Shown: positions 35,474 to 42,602 of the stretch, piece after piece
How positions within the stretch are numbered: position 1 is the first letter of the stretch
Layout of the letters: each line of letters begins with the position of its first letter
Origin: Janthinobacterium sp. 344
GTDB lineage: Bacteria > Pseudomonadota > Gammaproteobacteria > Burkholderiales > Burkholderiaceae_D
Assembly (NCBI RefSeq): GCF_900112025.1
Contig: NZ_FOKL01000001.1
Coordinates: forward strand, 151,648 to 215,647
Direction of reading: 5' to 3'
Length of the DNA: 64,000 nt
Program-made: the position numbers and the translations under genes
The notes under the pieces: generated by a model
Told to the model about the DNA's origin: nothing
Database searches by the model: none
The model's input: only the letters and a program-made list of their open reading frames with translations

Positions 35474-36573
35474 GCCACCCGCTTATCGTTGACGTAGTAC
35501 AAGGTGCGTTGCTGGGGAAAGCGCAGCCGCACGGCCTCCCCCGCCACAACCCCCGTGGCGCGCAGCTTGGCCGCCACCGTGGCGCTGCCCAGGCGAAACT
35601 CGGCCAGGTAATGCGTGCCCATGTTGCGCACGGCCGTGACGGTGGCGGCCAGCGTATTTTCCACGTCCGCCCCGCCGCCCTCGCCTTCGCGCCGGCACTC
35701 GACAAACTCGGGCCGCACGCCGACCGTTATCTTGCCTTGCGCACCCGACAGCGCCGCGCGCGCCGCAGCGGACAGGGCCAGCGGCTGGCCCGCCACCCGC
35801 GCCACGCCGTCGTCCACCGTGCAATCGAGCAGGTTCATGCCGGGATTGCCGATGAAATAGCCGACGAAGGTGTGCTCGGGTTCCTCGAACAGCGCCTGCG
35901 CGCTGCCCGTCTGCACCACTTCGCCCTGCGTCATGACGACCACCTGGTCGGCAAACGTCAAGGCTTCCACCTGGTCATGCGTGACGTAGATCAGGGACAA
36001 TTTCAGCTCGTGGTGGATTTCCTTGAGTTTCCGGCGCAGCAGCCATTTCAGGTGCGGGTCGATCACCGTCAGCGGTTCATCGAACAGCACGGCCGCCACG
36101 TCGGGGCGCACGAGGCCCCGGCCCAGCGAGATCTTTTGCTTCGCGTCCACGGACAGGCCGCTGGCGCGCAATTTCAGGTCGCCCGTCAGTTCCAGCATCT
36201 GCGCCACCTGCTGCACGCGCTTTTTCACCTCGCTCTCCTTCCAGCCGCGATTACGCAGCGGAAACGCCAGGTTATCGTGCACGGTCATGGTGTCGTAGAT
36301 GACGGGAAACTGGAATACTTGCGCGATATTGCGTGCCTCCGTCGGCAGCTGCGTCACGTCCTTGCCGTCGAACAGCACCTTGCCATGCGACGGTTTCACG
36401 AGGCCGGAGATGATATTGAGCAAAGTCGTCTTGCCGCAGCCGGACGGCCCCAGCAAGGCATACGCGCCGCCGTCGCGCCACTCCATGCGCATGGGCCGCA
36501 GCGCATAGTCGGCGGGCTCCGCCGGGTTCGGCTTGTAGGCGTGGGCCAGGTCCACCAGTTCGATGCGCGCCAT
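35470..36573 (-). CDS. glpT: Glycerol ABC transporter ATPase subunit with degenerate signature
   Basis: 367 residues from the ATG at 36573. Walker A GPSGCGKTT (42-50), Q-loop Gln88, Walker B VLFDEP (162-167) and switch His199 are intact. The ABC signature LSGGQ is missing; LSVDAKQK stands there at 140-147. A TOBE-like C-terminal domain follows. It pairs with GlpS. Because GlpS keeps LSGGQ but lacks the switch histidine, the heterodimer should have one proper and one degenerate ATP site. Confidence 0.94.
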   Translation of the reverse strand: MARIELVDLAHAYKPNPAEPADYALRPMRMEWRDGGAYALLGPSGCGKTTLLNIISGLVKPSHGKVLFDGKDVTQLPTEARNIAQVFQFPVIYDTMTVHDNLAFPLRNRGWKESEVKKRVQQVAQMLELTGDLKLRASGLSVDAKQKISLGRGLVRPDVAAVLFDEPLTVIDPHLKWLLRRKLKEIHHELKLSLIYVTHDQVEALTFADQVVVMTQGEVVQTGSAQALFEEPEHTFVGYFIGNPGMNLLDCTVDDGVARVAGQPLALSAAARAALSGAQGKITVGVRPEFVECRREGEGGGADVENTLAATVTAVRNMGTHYLAEFRLGSATVAAKLRATGVVAGEAVRLRFPQQRTLYYVNDKRVA

Positions 36574-36574
36574 G

Positions 36575-37669
36575 TCACACCCCTCCTTGCACAGGAGCGA
36601 ACACGAGCCCGCCATCGTCGCCAAAGATCAGCAAGTCATGCGGCTGGCAATACACGGTGCAGGCGCTGCCGATCTCCAGGTCGTGCACGCCGCCCAGCTG
36701 CGCCACCAGGGACAGCTCGCCGCGGCGCGCATGCACATAGGTTTCCGAGCCGCTGATTTCGGCCAGGTCCACCGTCGCTGCGATGGGCACGTCGCCATCG
36801 GACCGGGGCGACAGATGCAGGCTGTGCGCGCGCACGCCGAGGATCACGTCCGTGCGGCCCGCCAGGCGGGCGCGCTGCGCGCCGCTCAGGTGGATGGACA
36901 GGCCGTCCGCCGCCTGCGCCACGCCGTGGCCATCCACGCGCGCAGGGATCAGATTGATGGGCGGGTCGCTGAAGGTGCGCGCCACGTCGATGGAATTGGG
37001 CGCATTGAAGACGTCCAGGGTCGGTCCCTGCTGCAGCAAACGGCCCTCGTGCAGCACGGCCACGTGGCCGCCCAGCTGCAGCGCTTCCAGCGGTTCCGTG
37101 GTGGCATACACGACCGTCGTGCTGCCGCTGGAAAACAGTTCCGTCAATTCGCGGCGCAATTCCTCGCGCAGTTTGTAGTCGAGGTTGACCAATGGCTCGT
37201 CGAGCAGCAGCAGGGACGCATCCTTGATCAGCGCGCGCCCCAGGGCCGTGCGCTGCTGCTGGCCGCCCGACAACTCGCCCGGCGTGCGCTGCAGATACGG
37301 CGTGATATGCAGGCGCTCGGCCAGCGCCTGCACCTTGGCGCGTATCTGGTCCTCGGGCACCTTGCGCAAGCGCAAGGGCGAGGCGATATTGTCGTACACG
37401 GTAAAGGCGGGATAGTTGATGAATTGCTGGTACACCATGGCCAGGTTGCGGCGGCTGACGGGCACGCCCGTCACGTCCACGCCATCGGCCGTGACCGTGC
37501 CCCCGCTGGGCTTGTCCAGGCCCGCCATCACGCGCATCAGGGTCGTCTTGCCGGCACGCGTGGTGCCCAGCAAGACATTGATGGCGCCAGGCACGAGGGC
37601 CAGCGACATCGGATACAAATACGTCTCGGCACCCTGCTTCTTGCTGATCTTTTCCAGTACCAGTTGCAC
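36575..37669 (-). CDS. glpS: Glycerol ABC transporter ATPase subunit lacking the switch histidine
   Basis: 364 residues from a GTG at 37669 with GGAGAAGC upstream; earlier in-frame codons run into glpD and are not credible. Walker A GTTRAGKT (35-42), signature LSGGQ (133-137) and Walker B LLLDEP (154-159) are present. The H-loop reads VVYATTEPLEA, so the usual histidine is Thr191. TOBE-like C-terminus. First gene of the transporter proper; glpT begins one base after its stop. Confidence 0.93.
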   Translation of the reverse strand: MQLVLEKISKKQGAETYLYPMSLALVPGAINVLLGTTRAGKTTLMRVMAGLDKPSGGTVTADGVDVTGVPVSRRNLAMVYQQFINYPAFTVYDNIASPLRLRKVPEDQIRAKVQALAERLHITPYLQRTPGELSGGQQQRTALGRALIKDASLLLLDEPLVNLDYKLREELRRELTELFSSGSTTVVYATTEPLEALQLGGHVAVLHEGRLLQQGPTLDVFNAPNSIDVARTFSDPPINLIPARVDGHGVAQAADGLSIHLSGAQRARLAGRTDVILGVRAHSLHLSPRSDGDVPIAATVDLAEISGSETYVHARRGELSLVAQLGGVHDLEIGSACTVYCQPHDLLIFGDDGGLVFAPVQGGV

Positions 37670-37743
37670 GCGCTTCTCCTCCAGTGATGTATTCTTTTTC
37701 GCCGCGCCCTCAAGGGACTCGGTCGCCAGCACGCTCTTTTTCT

Positions 37744-39321
37744 TCAGCCTGCGGGCGGCAACGGATGCCGCGCCAGCCAGGCATCGAGCTGGCCCGCCGT
37801 CTCGCGCGGCAGGTGCAAGCCCAGCTTGGAGCGCCGCCACAGGATATCGGCCGCGCTGACGGCCCATTCATGGCGCCGCACATACTCCACTTCCGCCGCG
37901 TACAGGCCGGCGGCGATTTCCTCGCCCATGGCCGCCACGTGCGCGCGCCCGTTCAGCAGCACGTGGATACGCGTGCCGTAGGCGCGCGCATAGCGGGCCA
38001 CCAGGCTGGCCGGCAGCCACGCATACTCACGCTGCAAGCCCTGCACGAACTGCTCGAACTCGCGCACGGAGCGGTTCTGCGGCGTGCTGCCGAACAGGTC
38101 GCCACCGGGCAGGCAAGCCTGCGCGGTCCACGCGCCGCGCGTTTTGCCGCGCGTCAGCAACGGTTCCAGCAGATCCACGGCTTCCTCGGCCAGCTTGCGA
38201 AAGGTGGTGATCTTGCCGCCGAAAATACTCAGCAGCGGCGCCCCGTCCTGCTCCAACTCGAAGCGGTAATCGCGCGTCACGGCCTTGGCGTCGGCGGCCG
38301 CATCCTCCACCAGCGGACGCACGCCGGCATACGTCCAGACCACGTCGGCAGGACTGACGGGCTTGCTGAAATAGTAACTTGAAAGTTCGCACAAGTAACG
38401 AATTTCCTCTTCATCGATTTCTACCTTGCCGCTGTCGCCCTGATAGTCGAGGTCGGTGGTGCCGATCAGGGTGAAATCGTGCTCATACGGAATGGCAAAC
38501 ACGATGCGCCCGTCCGGATGCTGGAAGATATACGCATGATCATGCGCGAACAGGCGCTTGACGACGATATGGCTGCCCTTGATCAGGCGCAAATGCCGGT
38601 GCGGCGCGGCGGGCGCCGCCTGGCGCAGGAATTGCGCCGTCCACGGCCCGGCCGCATTGACGACGCTGCGGGCGCGCACGGCCGTTTGCCGGCCGCTGGC
38701 GTGCTGCAAGGTGGCCAGCCAGGAATCGCCCCCGCCGTCGCGCGCCAGCGCCGTGCAGCGCGTCTGCGTCACGATGCGCGCGCCGTGCTCGCCAGCATCC
38801 ATGGCATTGAGCACCACCAGGCGCGCATCGTCGACCCAGCCGTCGGAATACACGAAGCCGCGCTTGAACTGGGGTTTTAACGGTTGTCCGGCCGCGTGGC
38901 GGCGCAGGTCGATGCCGCTGGAGGCAGCCAGGATTTCGCGCCGCGCCAGCATGTCGTACAGGAACAGGCCGGCGCGTATCAGCCAGGCCGGGCGCTGGCC
39001 CTGGGCGTGCGGCATGACGAAGCGCAGCGGCCACATGATGTGGGGCGCCGAGCGCAACAGCACTTCGCGCTCGATCAGCGCCTTGCGCACGAGGCCGAAT
39101 TCATAGTATTCGAGGTAGCGCAGGCCGCCGTGTATCAGCTTGGTGGAAGCGGACGAGGTATGGGAAGCCAGGTCATCCTTTTCGCACAGCACCACGGACA
39201 ATCCCCGCCCGGCCGCGTCGCGCGCGATGCCGGCGCCGTTGATGCCGCCGCCCACCACCAGCACGTCGCATTCGAGCGTGCCGTCCGCCGCCACCTCCAC
39301 GTCCTGCCGTGCTGCCGCCAT
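37744..39321 (-). CDS. glpD: Aerobic glycerol-3-phosphate dehydrogenase
   Basis: 525 residues. The FAD fold VLVVGGGINGAGIARDAAGRG is at the N-terminus, followed by SSASTKLIHGGLRYLEYYEFGLV, typical of GlpD/GlpA. It oxidises glycerol 3-phosphate to dihydroxyacetone phosphate at the inner membrane and passes electrons to quinone. It is the first gene of the leftward glycerol series and divergent from glpR. GGAG precedes the ATG. Confidence 0.97.
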   Translation of the reverse strand: MAAARQDVEVAADGTLECDVLVVGGGINGAGIARDAAGRGLSVVLCEKDDLASHTSSASTKLIHGGLRYLEYYEFGLVRKALIEREVLLRSAPHIMWPLRFVMPHAQGQRPAWLIRAGLFLYDMLARREILAASSGIDLRRHAAGQPLKPQFKRGFVYSDGWVDDARLVVLNAMDAGEHGARIVTQTRCTALARDGGGDSWLATLQHASGRQTAVRARSVVNAAGPWTAQFLRQAAPAAPHRHLRLIKGSHIVVKRLFAHDHAYIFQHPDGRIVFAIPYEHDFTLIGTTDLDYQGDSGKVEIDEEEIRYLCELSSYYFSKPVSPADVVWTYAGVRPLVEDAAADAKAVTRDYRFELEQDGAPLLSIFGGKITTFRKLAEEAVDLLEPLLTRGKTRGAWTAQACLPGGDLFGSTPQNRSVREFEQFVQGLQREYAWLPASLVARYARAYGTRIHVLLNGRAHVAAMGEEIAAGLYAAEVEYVRRHEWAVSAADILWRRSKLGLHLPRETAGQLDAWLARHPLPPAG

Positions 39322-39440
39322 CGGGACTCCGTCGCTGTGAAAGGACCGGCGCGCCAGGAAAGACTAGGCGCTGCCGGCAACTGCCGTTAAGATCAAGATT
39401 GATGTGATACGCATGCAATATGAATAAGATTACGCCAGAA

Positions 39441-39492
39441 TGCGAACTCATAGCAACATATTTTCATGATTATTTGTTCGTTTTTGTTCGTT
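39441..39492. promoter_or_regulatory. Putative GlpR operator region between glpD and glpR
   Basis: Two exact copies of TTTGTTCGTT in tandem occupy 39473-39492 with a 10-bp period, and an inverted CGAAC occurs at 39443-39447. TTCG-containing half-sites are the known target type of DeoR-family GlpR. On the minus strand TTGCTA and TAATCT, 18 bp apart, could form the glpD promoter, and the CGAA element lies within that spacer. Confidence 0.6.
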
Positions 39493-39516
39493 TGTGATTT
39501 TTAAAGAGACAACGCC

Positions 39517-40278
39517 ATGAATTTGAATCCCCGCCAGCGCCGCCTGCTCGAAGCCGTGCGCCAGAAGATCACCATGTCGGTCGAGGAACTGGCGCAGCAA
39601 CTGGAGGTGACGCCGCAAACCGTGCGCCGCGACGTCAAGCAGATGGAGGAAGCGCGCCTGCTGGCCCGCTATCACGGCGGCGTGGGCTTGCCGTCGTCCG
39701 TGGAAAACATCGATTACAGCCAGCGGCAAGTGTTCAACAGCGACGCCAAGCGGCGCATCGCCGCCGCCGTCGCCGCGCAAGTGCCGCACGGCTGTTCGCT
39801 GCTGATCAATATCGGCACGACGACCGAGGAAGTGGCGCGCGCGCTGGGCCAGCATGCGGGCTTGCACGTGGTGACGAACAACCTGAACGTGGCCGCCATC
39901 CTGGCCGATAACGCCGCCTGCGAAGTCATCGTGGCCGGCGGCGTGGTGCGCGGGCGCGACCGCGGCATCGTCGGCGAAGCCACCATCGACTTCATCCGCC
40001 AGTTCAAGGTCGACATCGGCATCATCGGCATTTCCAGCATCGACGAGGATGGCAGCCTGCGCGACTTCGATGCGCGCGAAGTGAAAGTGGCGCAAGCCAT
40101 CATCGAGCAGTCGCGCGAAGTATGGCTGGTGGCCGACCAGCATAAATTCGGCCGCAAGGCCCTCGTGCGCCTGGCCGACCTGGCACAGGTCGATATGCTG
40201 TTTACGGATGCGCCGCCGCCGCCCCGCTTCGCCGAGGTATTGCGCGAGGCGCGCGTGAAGGTGCTCGTGGCAGCCTGA
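39517..40278 (+). CDS. glpR: DeoR-family glycerol-3-phosphate regulon repressor
   Basis: 253 residues. The N-terminal winged helix (RQRRLLEAVRQKITMSVEELAQQ, TPQTVRRDVKQMEEARLLARYHGG) is typical of DeoR repressors, and the sensor half has LLINIGTTTEEVARAL and IGISSIDEDGSLRDFD as in GlpR. It probably releases DNA on binding glycerol 3-phosphate. Divergent orientation to glpD and tandem operator-like repeats in between support the assignment. Confidence 0.94.
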   Translation: MNLNPRQRRLLEAVRQKITMSVEELAQQLEVTPQTVRRDVKQMEEARLLARYHGGVGLPSSVENIDYSQRQVFNSDAKRRIAAAVAAQVPHGCSLLINIGTTTEEVARALGQHAGLHVVTNNLNVAAILADNAACEVIVAGGVVRGRDRGIVGEATIDFIRQFKVDIGIIGISSIDEDGSLRDFDAREVKVAQAIIEQSREVWLVADQHKFGRKALVRLADLAQVDMLFTDAPPPPRFAEVLREARVKVLVAA

Positions 40279-40631
40279 AGACTGGAACTGGGGGCATGGC
40301 GCCGCGCTGTCGCGCGGGCAAGACGCCTTGTGTGGAAAAGCGCACTGAATGATATGAAATATTTATTAATTCATCAAAAATGCTGTTACCATTGATGCAA
40401 CATGCGTTATTTTTTTAATCTTCCTCTCCGGCAGTACGATTATTCGCCTGATATTGCTTTTTATGCACTTAAAGCAATAGAATGAGGAAAACCGCTAGTC
40501 GTGTAAATGATTTCCAGTGAAAACAGTGTTAGAACTAGTTCACGCAAGACGATTGTTCCCCAACAAACCACTCGACAGCAAGCGCCAAGGCCTTAACCAT
40601 GCCGGCAGCGCCGCCCAGTGAAGGAAAAGAA
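40279..40631. other. AT-rich intergenic region upstream of the MarR gene
   Basis: About 350 bp, clearly AT-richer than its surroundings (for example 40355-40375 and 40400-40420). No open frame has a ribosome binding site and plausible composition. It holds a perfect palindrome (separate entry) and presumably the promoter of the MarR-type gene. No RNA fold with a terminal T-run was evident. Confidence 0.45.
40532..40541. promoter_or_regulatory. Palindrome, possible MarR operator
   Basis: GAACTAGTTC is a perfect 10-bp palindrome about 90 bp before the MarR start codon. MarR-family proteins bind such short inverted repeats and often repress themselves. Assignment rests on position and symmetry only. 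Confidence 0.4.
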
Positions 40632-41135
40632 ATGAGCCACAATTTTGAAGCGGCCGCCCTGCCGCAAGCCTCGCATCCCAACACCGCTTCCGTCAGCGAA
40701 CTGGAAGCCCACCTCGGCTACTGGCTGCGCTTCGTCTCCAACCACGTGTCCCACAGCTTCCAGAAAAAAGCCGAAGCCAATGGCGTGACCGTGTCCGAAT
40801 GGGTGGTGTTGCGTGAAATGTTCCGCCTCGGCTGCACCTCGCCCACCGTGCTGGCGCAGGTGGCCGGCATGAGCAAGGGGGCCGTGTCGAAACTGATCGA
40901 CCGCCTCGAAAGCAAGGGCATGGTCAGCAAGTCCATCCTGCTGGCCGACCGCCGCCAGCACTCGATCGAATTGACGACGGAAGGCGAAGCGCTGGTGCCC
41001 GTGCTGGCCGGCATGGCCGACCAGAACGACGAGGAATTCTTTGGCAAGCTGCCGCGCCAGCTGCGCGAGGACTTGCTCGAAGCGATGAAGGAAGTGGCCC
41101 GCACGCATCAGCTCAAGAGCGCGCCGCTGAACTGA
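40632..41135 (+). CDS. MarR-family transcriptional regulator
   Basis: 167 residues from the ATG at 40632, preceded by AAGGAAA. The winged helix is clear: SEWVVLREMFRLGCTSPTVLAQVAGMSKGAVSKLIDRLESKGMVSK, in pieces the recognition helix GAVSKLIDRLE, and the wing LADRRQHSIELTTEG. Helices at both ends form the dimer interface. No target gene is adjacent in the same operon; autoregulation through the upstream palindrome is possible. Confidence 0.93.
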   Translation: MSHNFEAAALPQASHPNTASVSELEAHLGYWLRFVSNHVSHSFQKKAEANGVTVSEWVVLREMFRLGCTSPTVLAQVAGMSKGAVSKLIDRLESKGMVSKSILLADRRQHSIELTTEGEALVPVLAGMADQNDEEFFGKLPRQLREDLLEAMKEVARTHQLKSAPLN

Positions 41136-41145
41136 GCGCGTAAAT

Positions 41146-41166
41146 CAAAAAGGCGCCGCAGCGCCC
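41146..41166 (-). terminator. Intrinsic terminator of the small membrane protein gene
   Basis: GGCGC-CGCA-GCGCC hairpin with TTTTTG on the minus strand, between convergent stops at 41135 and 41190. On the plus strand there is no T-run. Confidence 0.65.
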
Positions 41167-41189
41167 TTGGGAACATGCCGAGCGGCAGG

Positions 41190-41525
41190 TCAGACGGTCG
41201 GCGACGGCAAGGCGATGCCGATGGCAGCGGCCGCTTCCGCATTTTCGCTTGGCGAGCCGGCCAGCACGTAGCCGCGTTCGAGCAGCTTGCCCGTGTAGTA
41301 TTTGTTGTACAGGAAGGCCCACACCACGCCGACGATGAACATGCCGAAGCCGGCGGTAAACAGGCCGATGATCACCGTGACAACAAAGGCGCCGATAAAG
41401 GTAATGAAGTCGCCGCGAAACAGGGCCGGGAAAAAGCCGAAGAAGAACGTGGTCCACGAAAAGCCATAAAAGCCATCCTTCATCAGGCCCGTGTCCTTGT
41501 GCTTCATTGCAATACGAGTTGCCAT
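41190..41525 (-). CDS. Small membrane protein, DUF2628-like
   Basis: 111 residues. The segment DGFYGFSWTTFFFGFFPALFRGD followed by two hydrophobic helices (FIGAFVVTVIIGLFTAGFGMFIVGVVWAF, in pieces) and YNKYYTGKLLERGY is typical of DUF2628-type proteins of unknown function. N-terminal 15 residues are polar. Single-gene unit with its own terminator. Confidence 0.85.
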   Translation of the reverse strand: MATRIAMKHKDTGLMKDGFYGFSWTTFFFGFFPALFRGDFITFIGAFVVTVIIGLFTAGFGMFIVGVVWAFLYNKYYTGKLLERGYVLAGSPSENAEAAAAIGIALPSPTV

Positions 41526-41678
41526 TACAGTTCCTTTGTTTTTTGAAGTAGAAAAAATTCCAATTTTATTTTATCAACTTTATAAATTGACGTGTGGAAA
41601 TTTTTCACACGCAGCGGGACGCCGCCGCGCGCGCCATCTGCGCTAAGATGCCTGCCTGATTCTTTTCATGGATTACGC

Positions 41679-42602
41679 ATGGCCCTGCACATCGACACCC
41701 CTCTGCTCAACTCGCGCGCCCTGAGCCTGCACAGCGAGCGCGCCATCTGGCTCAAGCTGGAAGCCTTGCAGCCGCCCGGCTCCTTCAAGATCCGCGGCAT
41801 CGGCCTCGCCTGCGAAGAATACGCGCGCCGCGGCGCCAGCCGCTTCATCTCCTCTTCCGGCGGCAACGCCGGCATCGCCGTCGCGTATGCGGGTCGCCAG
41901 CTGGGCATCCCCGTCATCGTCGTCGTGCCGGAAACCACCAGCGCCAGGGCCAGGGCCCTGATCGCGCAGGAAGGCGCCGAAGTCATCGTGCATGGCGCCG
42001 CGTGGCAGGAAGCCAACGCGCTGGCGCAATCGATGCTCACGCCGCAAGACGCCTTTCTGCACCCGTTCGACGACCCGCTGCTGTGGCAAGGCCACGCGGG
42101 CATGATCGATGAAGTGGCGCGCGCGGGCGTGAAACCGGACGCCGTGGTGCTGTCGGTGGGCGGCGGCGGCTTGCTGGCCGGCGTGGCGGAAGGCTTGCGG
42201 CGCAATGGCTGGGACGACGTGGCCCTGGTGGCCGTGGAAACGCAAGGAGCAGCCTCGCTGGCGGCCGCCGTGGCCGCGCGCGACCACGTGGCCCTGCCCG
42301 CCGTCACCAGCATCGCCACCTCGCTGGCCGCGCGCCAGGTCTGCGCCCAGGCCTTCCACATCAGCCAGACGCGCCCGCTGCACAGCGTGGTGGTGTCGGA
42401 CAAGGCCGCCGTCGATGCCTGCCAGCGCTTCATTGCCGACCAGCGCCTGGTGGTGGAACCGGCCTGCGGCGCGGCCCTGGCGGCCATCTACGAACGGGTG
42501 CCGCAGCTGGCGCCCTACCGCAACGTGCTGGTCATCGTCTGCGGCGGCGTCACGGCCACCACCCAGCAGCTCGACCACTGGAGCGCCAGCCTGCAAGGCT
42601 AG
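41679..42602 (+). CDS. PLP-dependent serine/threonine dehydratase-like enzyme
   Basis: 307 residues. Fold-type II PLP enzyme: lysine Lys37 in PPGSFKIRG, the substrate/phosphate loop SSGGNAGIA and the PLP-phosphate loop SVGGGGLLAG. Length and motifs match the monofunctional L-serine dehydratase (SdhA/SDS)-like group without a regulatory ACT domain. It likely deaminates L-serine or L-threonine to the keto acid. Its TAG stop shares the tetranucleotide CTAG with the stop of the convergent diguanylate cyclase. Confidence 0.9.
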   Translation: MALHIDTPLLNSRALSLHSERAIWLKLEALQPPGSFKIRGIGLACEEYARRGASRFISSSGGNAGIAVAYAGRQLGIPVIVVVPETTSARARALIAQEGAEVIVHGAAWQEANALAQSMLTPQDAFLHPFDDPLLWQGHAGMIDEVARAGVKPDAVVLSVGGGGLLAGVAEGLRRNGWDDVALVAVETQGAASLAAAVAARDHVALPAVTSIATSLAARQVCAQAFHISQTRPLHSVVVSDKAAVDACQRFIADQRLVVEPACGAALAAIYERVPQLAPYRNVLVIVCGGVTATTQQLDHWSASLQG

